64,000 nucleotides of DNA from Embleya hyalina (GCF_003967355.1 NZ_BIFH01000042.1:1-64000); one strand, 5' to 3'. Positions 26,345 to 35,568 are shown, counted from the stretch's first letter. A program made the numbers and translations. Notes: generated from the sequence alone by a model not told the origin.

Positions 26345-27094
26345 TCAGGGGGTTTCGGCGTGGGGGATCGTGTCGAAGTCGACCGTGTATCCGTAACTGC
26401 CCGCCGGATACCACGAATGGGCGAGCTCGACCGGGGTGCCGTCCTCGGTGCGCACGACGCGTTCGGTGTACAGCACCACCCCGCCGTGGCCGACGTCGAG
26501 CCGGTCCGCGATGTCCGGCTCGGCGGCCCGGGCCAAAATCGTCTGCCGGGCCCGGACGAGCGGCACACCCGACTCGTTGAGCAGGTGCAGGACGCCCACC
26601 GACTTGAGCCGGCGGCGCGAGAGCAGGCGCCCGTACGCGTCCGGCAGGTAGTTGCGGTGGTAGGCGAACGGTGCGTCGGCCGCGTCCATCAGCCGCTCGA
26701 CGATGGTGCCGCGCCCGTCGGCCACGTGCAGGTCCCGGGCCACCGTGGGCGGCAGCTCGCGCCGGTGGTGCAACGACATCTCGCGGACGGTGTGCGCGTT
26801 GGCCGCCGCGGCCGTCAACAGGTCGTGCATGTCGCCGTGGAAGCGGTAGCGCAGCGGTTTGCGGGCCGCGTCCAGGACGAACGTGCCGCGGCCGTGCCGG
26901 CGTGCGAGCAGTCCGGCGTCGGCCAGTTCGAGCACCGCCTGGCGCACCGTCGCGCGGCTGACGCCGAACTGTTTGGCGAGGTCGTTCTCCGGCGCGAGTT
27001 GGTGCTCCGGCGGATAGACGCCGTCGAGGATCTGCTGCCGCAGAATGCTCGCGATCTGGTGATACAGCGGAATGGGTGAGGAGTGACTGACCAT
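26345..27094 (-). CDS. GntR family regulator, HutC/UTRA subfamily
   Basis: This 249-residue regulator has an N-terminal winged helix-turn-helix (PLYHQIASILRQQILDGVYP, APENDLAKQFGVSRATVRQA, GRGTFV) and a C-terminal UTRA ligand domain ending PVELAHSWYPAGSYGYTVDF. HutC-type members normally repress uptake or catabolic genes and are released by a small effector. It lies 81 bp downstream of the MFS exporter, last in a run of fourteen minus-strand genes, and is the obvious candidate regulator of that cluster. Confidence 0.9.
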   Translation of the reverse strand: MVSHSSPIPLYHQIASILRQQILDGVYPPEHQLAPENDLAKQFGVSRATVRQAVLELADAGLLARRHGRGTFVLDAARKPLRYRFHGDMHDLLTAAAANAHTVREMSLHHRRELPPTVARDLHVADGRGTIVERLMDAADAPFAYHRNYLPDAYGRLLSRRRLKSVGVLHLLNESGVPLVRARQTILARAAEPDIADRLDVGHGGVVLYTERVVRTEDGTPVELAHSWYPAGSYGYTVDFDTIPHAETP

Positions 27095-27175
27095 GCGGCT
27101 TCCGGCTCGACCTGCTGGGACCTGACGGGCGGCCCATGCGGCCGACCCACATTGTCTCACCCGGCCCCTCGCGGC

Positions 27176-28390
27176 TCACCCGCTCCGCCGCACCGCCGCG
27201 ATCGAGCACGCCGCGGCGAGCGCGGCCATCACCGCGCCCGCCACGACCACCGCGCCCGCCCGGTGGTCGCCCAGACCCATCAACCACACGCCCCACGACG
27301 TCGCGCCGTACAGGACGGCCAGGTTCCACGACAGCGCCACCGCCGTGAAACCCGGTGCGTGCGAGGCCACCAGCGTCTGCTGATTGGTGTCGAAGGCACC
27401 CGCGGCGAGGAACCACACCAGTACCGCGACGATGTTGAGCCACAGCGGTCGCCCGCCCACCGCCACCACGAGCGCGACCGGGAGCACGATCGTCCACACG
27501 GGCAACAACCGGTCCTCGGTGTGCCCCCTCGCCCGCGCCGCGTCGCCCACCCGACCGCCGAGCGCCGCGCCCGCGAACATGCCCAGACCACTGAGCAGTC
27601 CGATCGTGCCCAGCGCGGTCGGGGACAGGTCGTAGCGGGTGTCGATCACGTCGGCGAGGTAGGTGTAGGCGCCGAGGTTGGCGGCATGGAACAGGAAGGT
27701 GATCACCAGGGTGCGGCGCAGCGGGCCGCGGGTCCATACCTTCAGCAGGACTCGGGGTCCTTGTCCCGGCTCCCGGGGCCGCTCGCGCGCGCCGCGCAGG
27801 CCGTACAGGAGCAGCGGCAGCGTGAGCGCGGCGCCCGCCCCCAGGAGCGCGAACGCGCGGTGCCAGCCGGCCGCGTCGGCGACGAAGGCGCCCAGCGGCA
27901 CGCCGAGCACCTGCCCCAGGGCGAACGCGGCCATCCCCGCGCCCATCGCGCTGCCGCGGATCGCCTCGGGCGCGGTGGTCGCGATCCAGGTCCAGATCGC
28001 CGGGCCGGCCGTGGCCACCCCCAACCCGGCGAGCGCGCGCGAGCCGACCAGCAGCGCGAAGTCGCCGGTGAGCGCGGCGATCACGTTGCCGGCCACGAAC
28101 AGCGCGGCGCCCGTACCCACCATGACGACGGGGCCGAGTCGCGGATAGGCCAGGCCGAGGAAGGGCCCGGCCACGGCCTGCACGAGCACGTAGGCGGTGA
28201 CCAGGTGCGCCGCGGCCGTCACCGGCACGTCGAGGTCGGCGGCCAGCTCCGGCAGCAGCGGCGACACGAGGTACATCTCGGCCCCGACCAGGAACAGGAA
28301 CAGGTACAGCGGCAGATAGCCGATCAGCGCGCGACGCGTCTTCGGCGCGGCGGAGGCGACCGCCGACTGTCGCGTGCCGTCCGCGCTCAC
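27176..28390 (-). CDS. MFS transporter, 12-TM (DHA1-like)
   Basis: The 404-residue protein has about 12 helices. The first helix and loop are YLFLFLVGAEMYLVSPLLPE, and the central loop holds RGARERPREPGQGPR. The A-like motif after TM2 is degenerate (LGLAYPRLGPVVMV). It resembles sugar or drug exporters of the AraJ/Bcr type. The GTG at 28390 overlaps the asparagine-synthetase stop by 4 bp, so translation is coupled. It most likely exports the product of the cluster, complementing the ABC importer encoded at its start (inference). Confidence 0.88.
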   Translation of the reverse strand: MSADGTRQSAVASAAPKTRRALIGYLPLYLFLFLVGAEMYLVSPLLPELAADLDVPVTAAAHLVTAYVLVQAVAGPFLGLAYPRLGPVVMVGTGAALFVAGNVIAALTGDFALLVGSRALAGLGVATAGPAIWTWIATTAPEAIRGSAMGAGMAAFALGQVLGVPLGAFVADAAGWHRAFALLGAGAALTLPLLLYGLRGARERPREPGQGPRVLLKVWTRGPLRRTLVITFLFHAANLGAYTYLADVIDTRYDLSPTALGTIGLLSGLGMFAGAALGGRVGDAARARGHTEDRLLPVWTIVLPVALVVAVGGRPLWLNIVAVLVWFLAAGAFDTNQQTLVASHAPGFTAVALSWNLAVLYGATSWGVWLMGLGDHRAGAVVVAGAVMAALAAACSIAAVRRSG

Positions 28391-30252
28391 AGCGGCAGCA
28401 CCGGGTCGTAGGCCCGCAGCCATACGTCGAAGTTGAGCGCGAGTTCGGCCCCGACGTTGCCGATCAGGCTGCCCTGCTCGGAGACGGTGACGGCGTCGTG
28501 CAGCGCGGCGTCGTCGAACAACTCCGGCAGCCGGCAGTCGGGTTCGGCGAGCCGCGCGGCCAGTTGTCCGCGCAACGCCTGCGAGTAGACCGGGTCGGGG
28601 GTGGAGGGGTAGGGGCTCTTGGGCCGGTACAGCACGGCCTCGGGCAGCAGGTCGGCGACGGCGGCGCGCAGCACGCTCTTCTCGCGGCCGTCGTGGGTGC
28701 GCATGCTCCACGGGATGTTGTGCACGTATTCCACCAGGCGGTGGTCGCAGAACGGCACCCGGACCTCCAGCCCGACCGCCATGCTCAGGCGGTCCTTGCG
28801 GTCGAGCAGGGTGGGCAGAAAGCGGGTGAGCGCGAGGTGTCCGATCTCGTCCATGCGGTGCTCGGACGCGCCCGCGCCGTCGTGGTGTCGGACCTCGCCC
28901 AGGGCCGTGCGGTACTGGTCGGCGACGTAGTCCTCCACCGCGAACCGCTCGCGCACGTCCTTGCGGAACAATGCCAGGATCCGCTGATGCAGCCGGCCGT
29001 GTGCCGGCGAGTCGGCCATCCAGGGGAAGGTGTCGGCGTGCACGGCCTCGGGGTGGTGGAACCAACGGTAGCCGCCGAACACCTCGTCGGCCGACTCGCC
29101 GGACAACGCCACCGTGGAGTGGGTGCGGATCGCCGCGAACAACTGGTGCAGGCTCAGGTCGAGATCGCCGATGCCGATCGGCAGGTCGCGGGCGCGGACG
29201 CAGGCCGCGCGTACCTCGGGGTCGGCCAGTCGGCCGCCGTCGAGGACGATGTCGCGGTGGTCGCTGCCCAGGTGGGCGGCGGCGAGTCGGACGTAGGGGT
29301 CGTCCTCGGTGTCGGCCGCCTCGCCGGAGGCGTCGGTGAATCCGACGGAGAACGAACGCGGCGCCCGCCCGCCCGCGGGCCGGGCGAGCGCGGTGATCGC
29401 GGAGGAGTCCAGGCCGCCGGACAGCAGGGTGCACAGGGGTACGTCGGCGACGAGTTGGCGCGTGACGATGTCCGCCAGGAGTTCGCGCACGTGGGCGACG
29501 GTCTCGGCCCGGTTGTGGTGGTGTTCGCGCGGTTGCGGTGCCCAGTAGCGCCGTTCGGTCGTCGAGCCGTCGGCGCGCACGTGCAGCAGGTGCCCCGGGC
29601 GTACCTCGCGCAGGTCGGCCCACGGGGCGCGACCGGGCACCTTGAGCAGCGGCAACATCAGCTGCGCCAGTCCCTCGTCGTCGACGCGGGGCCGACTCGC
29701 CGGGTGGGCCAGGATCGCCTTGGGCTCGGAGCCGAAGACGACGCCGCCCGGCAGGGGCCGGTAGTAGAGCGGCTTGATGCCCAACCGGTCGCGGACCAGC
29801 CACAGTTCGCGGGTGCGGGTGTCCCAGACGGCGAACGCGTACATGCCGTTGAAGCGGTCGACGGCGGCCGGGCCCCAGGCGTGCCAGGCGGCCAGGACCA
29901 CCTCGGTGTCGCCGGTGGTGCGGAAGTGGTGGCCGGCGGCCGCGAGTTCGCCGCGCAGTTCGCGGTAGTTGTACAACTCGCCGCTGTAGGTGAGGACGAG
30001 GCGTTCGTGGCCGGGTTCGCCCAGCAGCATGGGTTGGGCGCTGCCGGCGAGGTCCAGGATCGCGAGTCGGCGATGGCCGAGCGCGGCCGGGCCCGCGTGC
30101 CACAGGCCCTCGGCGTCCGGTCCGCGGCAGGTCATGGTCGCGGTCATCGCGGCGAGCAGCAGGCGGCTCTCGGGGTCGGGGGACGTCGTCTCGCCGGGGT
30201 GTGTGGTGGGGTGCGGGCGGTGGTGATCCACCCAGCCGGTGATGCCGCACAT
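28387..30252 (-). CDS. asnB: asparagine synthase-like glutamine-dependent amidotransferase (copy 1)
   Basis: This 621-residue protein has a class II glutaminase domain starting MCGITGWVDHH (nucleophile Cys2; supporting GHRRLAILD, SGELYNYREL, TTGDTEVVL). A synthetase domain follows, with the PP-loop TLLSGGLDSSAI, ALSGESADEVFGGY and DRKDRLSMAVGLEVRVPF. It should adenylate a carboxylate and transfer ammonia from glutamine to it. A housekeeping asparagine role is possible, but a close paralogue lies next to it inside a metabolic operon, which points to a dedicated amide-forming step. GGAGGAG precedes the ATG. Confidence 0.92.
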   Translation of the reverse strand: MCGITGWVDHHRPHPTTHPGETTSPDPESRLLLAAMTATMTCRGPDAEGLWHAGPAALGHRRLAILDLAGSAQPMLLGEPGHERLVLTYSGELYNYRELRGELAAAGHHFRTTGDTEVVLAAWHAWGPAAVDRFNGMYAFAVWDTRTRELWLVRDRLGIKPLYYRPLPGGVVFGSEPKAILAHPASRPRVDDEGLAQLMLPLLKVPGRAPWADLREVRPGHLLHVRADGSTTERRYWAPQPREHHHNRAETVAHVRELLADIVTRQLVADVPLCTLLSGGLDSSAITALARPAGGRAPRSFSVGFTDASGEAADTEDDPYVRLAAAHLGSDHRDIVLDGGRLADPEVRAACVRARDLPIGIGDLDLSLHQLFAAIRTHSTVALSGESADEVFGGYRWFHHPEAVHADTFPWMADSPAHGRLHQRILALFRKDVRERFAVEDYVADQYRTALGEVRHHDGAGASEHRMDEIGHLALTRFLPTLLDRKDRLSMAVGLEVRVPFCDHRLVEYVHNIPWSMRTHDGREKSVLRAAVADLLPEAVLYRPKSPYPSTPDPVYSQALRGQLAARLAEPDCRLPELFDDAALHDAVTVSEQGSLIGNVGAELALNFDVWLRAYDPVLPL

Positions 30253-30292
30253 GGGTCGCTCCTCCGTGGTCGGGTACGTCGGTGTTCGGTGC

Positions 30293-30310
30293 CCCGGGCC
30301 CGGGCCCGGG
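30293..30310. repeat. (CCCGGG)x3 self-complementary repeat
   Basis: Three tandem CCCGGG hexamers lie in the 74-bp gap between the two asparagine-synthase genes. The run is palindromic and could form a very stable hairpin, possibly modulating expression between the paralogues. Confidence 0.6.
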
Positions 30311-30326
30311 GGCGCGGCCCGCGGGG

Positions 30327-32165
30327 TCAGTCCACGCGTACGCGGTACGCGCGCAGCCAGGCGTCCACGCCGAGCAGGTAGCCCGCTCCGGCCGTGGCGC
30401 TGCTCGCGGCGCGCGGGCTCGGCAGCGGCCGTCCCGCCGCGACGAGCGCCGTCACCGCCGCGCGGTCGACCAGGTCGAACACGGGCGCGTTCCGGTCGGC
30501 GAGCAGGTCGGCGACCCGGTCGCGCAGCGCGGCGGCGTAGCCGGGGTCGGGATTGGCCGGGAAGGCGCTCTTGCGCCGACGCACCACCTCGTCCGGCAGC
30601 AGGTCGGCCACCGCGCGGCGCAGCAGGTGTTTCTCCTCGCCGCCGGCGAAACGCGTCGACCACGGCACGTTCCACACGTACTCGACCAGGCGGTGGTCGC
30701 AGAACGGCACCCGGACCTCCAGACCGGTGGCCATGCTCATCCGGTCCTTGCGATCGAGCAGCGCGGGCAGCCAGCGGGTCAGCGCCAGGTAGGAGACCTC
30801 GCGCACCCGCGCGTCCGCGCCGCGTTCGCCGGGCAGTCGCGGCACCTCGGCCAGGGCTTCCTCGTAGCGGGCCCGCGCGTACTCGGTGGGGCGTACCCGC
30901 TCGCGTACCTCGGGCCGCAGCAGCGACGCCGGGGTGTCGCGGTCGAACAGCCACGGGAAGCCGTCGTGGGCGAGCGCGGCGGGGTCGCGGAAGTAGGGGT
31001 ATCCGCCGAAGACCTCGTCGGCCGATTCGCCGGACAGGGCGACGGTGGAGTGCCGGCGCACATGGGTGAAGAGCAGGTGGAGCGAGACGTCCATCTCGCC
31101 CCAGCCGGGCAGGTCGCGAGCGCGCAGGACACGTTCCTCGTGGGCGCGCACGTCGTCGGGGTCGACCACGATGGTGGTGTGTCGGGTGCCCAGATGGGCG
31201 GCGACGGCCCGGGCGTACGGTTCGTCGCGGCTGTCGTGCCACGCGGTGCGGCGGAATCCGGTGTCGCCGCCGGGGAAGTCGACCGAGTAGGTGTCGAGTT
31301 CGGCGCCGTCGCGGCCCAACGCCTCGGCGGCGAGCGCGGACACGGCGCTGGAGTCGACCCCACCGGACAGCAGCGAACCCAGGGGGACGTCGGCGACGAG
31401 TTGCCGGGTGACGGTGTCGCGCAGGAGTTCGCGTACGTGCGCCGCGGTGGTGTCGAGGTCGTCGCGGTGTTCCCGTGCGGGCGGGCGCCAGTAGGCGCTT
31501 TCGCTCACCCCTCGGGTGTTCGCCCGCAGGACGTGGCCGGGGCGGACCTGGCGCAGTCCGGCGAAGATCGCGTGTCCGGGGGTGGGCGCGGTGGGCAGCG
31601 CGAAGAGTTCGGCGATGCCCGAGTCGTCCAGCGCCGCCTCGAACAGCGGGTTGGCCAGCACCGACTTGGGCTCGGAGCCGAACAGCACGCCGCCGGGGTG
31701 CACGTGGTAGTACAGCGGCTTGACGCCCAACCGGTCGCGGACCAGGAGCAGTTCGCGCGAGCGGGTGTCCCAGATCGCGAAGGCGTACATGCCGTTGAGC
31801 CGCGGGGCGAGGTCGGCGCCCCACTCCAGGTAGGCCCGCAGCACCACCTCGGTGTCCGAGCGGGTGCGGAACCGGTGGCCTCGGCCGTGGAGTTCGGCGC
31901 GCAGTTCGGCGAAGTTGTAGACCTCGCCGCTGTAGCTGAGCACGACGTCGGGTTCGTGCTCGGTGTCGGTCATCGGTTGGGCGCCGCCCTCGAGGTCGAT
32001 GATCGACAGGCGCCGATGGCCCAGGACGGCGTGCGGGGAGGTCCACAGACCGTCGGCGTCGGGTCCGCGGCAGGCCATCGTGGCGGTCATCGCGGCGGTG
32101 GTCGCCCGGTGTTCGGGGGCGGTCAGGTCGTGTTGGGTGTCGGTCCATCCGGTGATGCCGCACAT
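30327..32165 (-). CDS. asnB: asparagine synthase-like glutamine-dependent amidotransferase (copy 2)
   Basis: This 612-residue paralogue of the next gene downstream has all catalytic features: MCGITGWTDT (Cys2), GHRRLSIIDLEGGAQPM, SGEVYNFAEL, RSDTEVVLRAY, the PP-loop SLLSGGVDSSAV, ALSGESADEVFGGY and DRKDRMSMATGLEVRVPF. Both copies carry SGESADEVFGG rather than the more usual SGEGADELFGG. The proteins are similar but far from identical, so they may act on different carboxylates or as a pair. The ATG at 32165 lies 43 bp inside the end of the FAD-oxidoreductase gene and has a CCAGGAG ribosome site there. Confidence 0.92.
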   Translation of the reverse strand: MCGITGWTDTQHDLTAPEHRATTAAMTATMACRGPDADGLWTSPHAVLGHRRLSIIDLEGGAQPMTDTEHEPDVVLSYSGEVYNFAELRAELHGRGHRFRTRSDTEVVLRAYLEWGADLAPRLNGMYAFAIWDTRSRELLLVRDRLGVKPLYYHVHPGGVLFGSEPKSVLANPLFEAALDDSGIAELFALPTAPTPGHAIFAGLRQVRPGHVLRANTRGVSESAYWRPPAREHRDDLDTTAAHVRELLRDTVTRQLVADVPLGSLLSGGVDSSAVSALAAEALGRDGAELDTYSVDFPGGDTGFRRTAWHDSRDEPYARAVAAHLGTRHTTIVVDPDDVRAHEERVLRARDLPGWGEMDVSLHLLFTHVRRHSTVALSGESADEVFGGYPYFRDPAALAHDGFPWLFDRDTPASLLRPEVRERVRPTEYARARYEEALAEVPRLPGERGADARVREVSYLALTRWLPALLDRKDRMSMATGLEVRVPFCDHRLVEYVWNVPWSTRFAGGEEKHLLRRAVADLLPDEVVRRRKSAFPANPDPGYAAALRDRVADLLADRNAPVFDLVDRAAVTALVAAGRPLPSPRAASSATAGAGYLLGVDAWLRAYRVRVD

Positions 32166-34762
32166 GGGGCGCTCTCCTGGGTCGTGGCGGGTGGGTGGAC
32201 GTGCGGCGTGGTGTCGGGGTTCGGGCCCGGCGGGTGCGGTGGTGACGGACGACATCGGCCCTCGGGTGCGGTGCCGACGAGGTACAGACCGACGCCGTAG
32301 ACGCGGCAGCCGGGCGCGAGTGTGGCGCGGCTCGCGCGCAGTCCGTCCTCGCGCCAGTAGGTCGCCTCCACGTCGTCGAGCGGGCGCGCGTCCGGGGCGC
32401 CGACGGCGAGGATCTCCACCCGCAGCGCCTGTGCGGTGACGGGTTCGGGCAGGCGGATCACGTTCAGCCGGCGGTGGTTGGCGGCGACGTGGTGGATCCG
32501 TTCCCACGGCGCGTCGGCGTGCGCGCGCACCAGCAGTCGGTAGCGCGAGACGCACTGGGGTGCCTGCCACAGTCCGGGCGCGGCGCTGATCCGGGCGTTG
32601 AGGTCGGTGTCGAAACGCAGTCGGACCTCGTCGAAGGTGACCGTCGTGTCGTGCGCGAGGTCCAGGTGTTGCGGCAGGGGGGCGGCCGGGTCGGACATCC
32701 ACAGGTTGGGCCACGACTCGGGCCAGTGCAGGCCGTTGACGGCGTTGGCGGGCCCGTAGGGGTATTGGTGCGGGGTCGGCCGCAGGGTCAGCGCGGTCCA
32801 CTTGTCCTGGGCCCAGTGGCGGTACGCGGGTACGTCGATCTCGTCGGGGTCGAACGCGCCACGCGCCTCGGTGGTGGGGTCGGGGCCGCCGGTGGAGGTG
32901 TGCAGGAACTGTGCGGTGCTGCCGGGCGGCAGGTCGGTCGCGGCGATCCAGTGGGTGCCGGCGAGGGCCGGACCGGTGTGGGCGCCGGTGCCCGGGGTGC
33001 CCACGACGAGCCGGTGCAGCCGTCCGGGCCGGGTCGCGGTGTGCGGGGCGAGCACGATCGGGCCGCTGCCGGGCGGCACGTCGACGGTGCCCTCGGCGAG
33101 GAGGCGACCGTCCTCGCGCGACCACAGGGTGTCCACCTCTTGGAGTTGCCAGGCCGGCCGCACCACCGAGGAGGTGTCGTTGCGCAGGTGGATCTCGATC
33201 TCCTCCAGATGATCGCCCGCGACCGGGAACACCTGGGCGCGCGGCACGGTCAGGTCGCGGGTGTGCGTCGGATCGGGTCGCCCGACGTCGAACCGGGCCT
33301 GGCTGGCGGCGCTCGCGCGGGGGGTGGGCAGGCCGGGCGCGACGTGCTCGCGCAGGGCCGGGACGCGCACGTCGTCGCGCACCAACCGCTGCTGGATGGA
33401 CCCGATGTGCGGCCCGTCGGGGGCCGCGGCCGTGCGGGGGGTGAGGCCGTGCGCGAGGGCGTAGGCCGCCGCGGTGCCGACCGCTTGGCCGAGCATGCCC
33501 AGGGTCTGCTGCACCCGCAGCGCGCCCAGCGCCACGTGGCTCGCGCTCAGGCAGCGACCGCCGATCCACAAATTGGCCACGTCGCGGCTGTAACAGGCGC
33601 GCAGTGGCACCCCGAACGGCGGCACCCGGGCCCAATGGCGGTAGTTCGTGTCGGCCTGCGACGGCTCGCCGGGATCGCGTTTGCTCAGCAGTCCGCCCTT
33701 GACGTGCAGGTCGAGGTACCAGCCGGCGACGCCCACCCGGTCCGGCCAGTGCGGGTCGCGGTGGCAGTCCCACTCGGTGAGCACGACGTCGCCGAGCAGG
33801 CGGCGGCTCTCCCGGCGGCCGGGCAGCGCGCCGATCCAGTCCAGCGCGTAGCCGGCGAGTCGTTCGCGCTGCGGGTGGTGGTTCTTCAGGTGGTCCCAGA
33901 CCCCCAGGGCGTGGCCGAGCAGGGCGTCGCGGACCTCCTCGGTGCCGGTGACCTGGTGGTAGGGGTAGCCGATCTCCAGCCACCAGAAGCCGCCGAACTC
34001 GGGGCGGTGCACGTTGCGCAACTCGCGGAAGGCGCCGATGGCCTTGGCGGTCGCGTAGTGCTCGGCCCAGGCGGGGGCGGTGTAGGGCACCGGGCGTCCG
34101 ATGTCGCGCGCGTGCAGGGTGATCGTGCTGCCCGACGTCGCCCGGTCGCGTACGCGCGGCGCCAGCGGCTCGCCGAACTCGGCCCGGCCCTCGCGCCCGT
34201 AGTCGCGCGCGGCCCCGGCGAGCCGACCGACGGTGCCGTTGCCGGTGCAGTCGGCGAACTGGCGGGCGTGCAGCCGGATGTCCTTCTCGGTGGTCGTCTG
34301 GACCGCGTCCAGGCGCACCAGTTCGCGTCCGTCGGTGCCCTGTCGTGTGTGCGCGTCGCGGACCGAGGCGTTGAGGATCACCCGCAGGCCCGGCTGCCGG
34401 CGGGTGGCGTCGAGCAGGGTCAGGTCCCAGCCCGAGTTGGTCAGCCCGCCCTCCCAGAATTGCGCGTGGTTGGTGCGGCGGTCGTCCAGGAGCAGGTCCT
34501 CGACGATGCCGGTCTCCCGGGCCCACGCCGACACGTGGCCGGCGCCGGCCGGGGTGACGCGGACCTCGCTGGAGGAGTTGCCGCCCAGGACGGGTCGGTC
34601 GTGCACCAGGACGGTGTCGGCTCCCCCGCGCGCGGCGGCCAGCGCCATGCACAGCCCGGCCAGTCCGCCGCCGACCACGACCAGGTCGGCGGACACGTCG
34701 TCGACGTGCCGGGCGGGCGCGTCCGCCGGATTCTCGGGCACGGCGGCGTGGTTGTCGTACAT
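32123..34762 (-). CDS. large FAD-dependent oxidoreductase with C-terminal carbohydrate-binding-like region
   Basis: This 879-residue protein has an N-terminal Rossmann FAD motif LVVVGGGLAGLCMALAAARG (around residues 27-46) and GGNSSSEVRV, typical of the FAD_oxidored family (PF12831-like). A second FAD contact is LWIGGRCLSASHVALGALRV. From about residue 500 the sequence changes to beta-rich segments, including VNGLHWPESWPNLW and TVTFDEVRLRFDTDL, which resemble a galactose-binding or F5/8 type C-like sandwich. It ends in a Pro-rich tail. The substrate is unknown. Its start abuts the SDR stop, and its 3' end overlaps the next gene by 43 bp. It probably oxidises a cluster intermediate (inference). 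Confidence 0.85.
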   Translation of the reverse strand: MYDNHAAVPENPADAPARHVDDVSADLVVVGGGLAGLCMALAAARGGADTVLVHDRPVLGGNSSSEVRVTPAGAGHVSAWARETGIVEDLLLDDRRTNHAQFWEGGLTNSGWDLTLLDATRRQPGLRVILNASVRDAHTRQGTDGRELVRLDAVQTTTEKDIRLHARQFADCTGNGTVGRLAGAARDYGREGRAEFGEPLAPRVRDRATSGSTITLHARDIGRPVPYTAPAWAEHYATAKAIGAFRELRNVHRPEFGGFWWLEIGYPYHQVTGTEEVRDALLGHALGVWDHLKNHHPQRERLAGYALDWIGALPGRRESRRLLGDVVLTEWDCHRDPHWPDRVGVAGWYLDLHVKGGLLSKRDPGEPSQADTNYRHWARVPPFGVPLRACYSRDVANLWIGGRCLSASHVALGALRVQQTLGMLGQAVGTAAAYALAHGLTPRTAAAPDGPHIGSIQQRLVRDDVRVPALREHVAPGLPTPRASAASQARFDVGRPDPTHTRDLTVPRAQVFPVAGDHLEEIEIHLRNDTSSVVRPAWQLQEVDTLWSREDGRLLAEGTVDVPPGSGPIVLAPHTATRPGRLHRLVVGTPGTGAHTGPALAGTHWIAATDLPPGSTAQFLHTSTGGPDPTTEARGAFDPDEIDVPAYRHWAQDKWTALTLRPTPHQYPYGPANAVNGLHWPESWPNLWMSDPAAPLPQHLDLAHDTTVTFDEVRLRFDTDLNARISAAPGLWQAPQCVSRYRLLVRAHADAPWERIHHVAANHRRLNVIRLPEPVTAQALRVEILAVGAPDARPLDDVEATYWREDGLRASRATLAPGCRVYGVGLYLVGTAPEGRCRPSPPHPPGPNPDTTPHVHPPATTQESAPCAASPDGPTPNTT

Positions 34763-35515
34763 TCAGTAGTCCCCGTTCGCGGTCCAGCCGCCGTCGAAGG
34801 GCAGGGTCGTCGCCGTCACGGCGGCGAAGGTGTCGCCGGTCAGCGCGTGCACGAACGCGGCCACCTCGTCGGCCTCCAGGAGTCGACCCTGCGGGGTCCG
34901 GGCGCGGATGCGGTCCTCGTCCAGGCCACCCGAGGCCAGGGCACGTTCGACCATGGGGGTACGGGTGTAGCCGGGGCTGACGCCGACGACGCGGATGCCG
35001 TCGGCGGCCCATTCCACGCCGAGCACCTCGGTGAGCATGACGACGCCGGCCTTGGCGGTGCAGTAGGCGGCGCGGTCGCGTCCCGCGCGATGCGCGGTGA
35101 TGGAGGCGATGTTGACGATCAGGCCGCGACGGGCGGACAGCGCCCGGTACAGGGCCCGGCTGGTGTAGAAGACCGCGTTGAGGTCGACCGCCAGGACTCG
35201 GTCCCAGCGGTCGGGTGCCAGGGTCGCCGCCGCGCCCGAACCGCCGATGCCCGCGGCGTTGACGAGCAGGTCGAGACCGTCGACCGCGTCGGCCGCCGCG
35301 GCCACCGCGCGGTGGTCGGCGACGTCGACCGTACGCCCGCGTACTCCGTCGGCGTCCGGGGTGGGTGGTGCCAGGTCCCACCCGGTGACCTGCCAGCCCG
35401 CGCGGGCCAACCGGCGGGCGATGGCGGCGCCGATGCCGCTCGCGGCGCCGGTGACCACGGCCGTGCGGACGCGGGGGGCGGGTTCGCGCGCGGGCGTCGG
35501 CCGCTCGTGCGTCAT
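34763..35515 (-). CDS. short-chain dehydrogenase/reductase
   Basis: This 250-residue classical SDR has the cofactor motif TGAASGIGAAIA, NAAGIGG, catalytic Ser in NIASITAHRAG and YCTAK (Tyr and Lys), and ends with FDGGWTANGDY. Asp in TGWDLAPP after the second strand suggests an NAD(H) preference. It would interconvert an alcohol and a ketone. It lies between the amidase and the FAD oxidoreductase in the same operon, with its stop directly adjacent to the next start. The ATG at 35515 begins a short Pro/Arg-rich leader before the Rossmann fold. Confidence 0.9.
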   Translation of the reverse strand: MTHERPTPAREPAPRVRTAVVTGAASGIGAAIARRLARAGWQVTGWDLAPPTPDADGVRGRTVDVADHRAVAAAADAVDGLDLLVNAAGIGGSGAAATLAPDRWDRVLAVDLNAVFYTSRALYRALSARRGLIVNIASITAHRAGRDRAAYCTAKAGVVMLTEVLGVEWAADGIRVVGVSPGYTRTPMVERALASGGLDEDRIRARTPQGRLLEADEVAAFVHALTGDTFAAVTATTLPFDGGWTANGDY

Positions 35516-35568
35516 CGTGGATTCCTTCGTTGTCGGGAGAACGGGTGGGGCGGCGACGCCGGGTGGGG

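Noticed and set aside
30327-35381. A 1,684-codon minus-strand open frame that seems to fuse an unknown protein to an asparagine synthase
   Set aside because: The real asparagine synthase starts at 32165. The upstream part is an out-of-frame reading of the FAD oxidoreductase and SDR genes.
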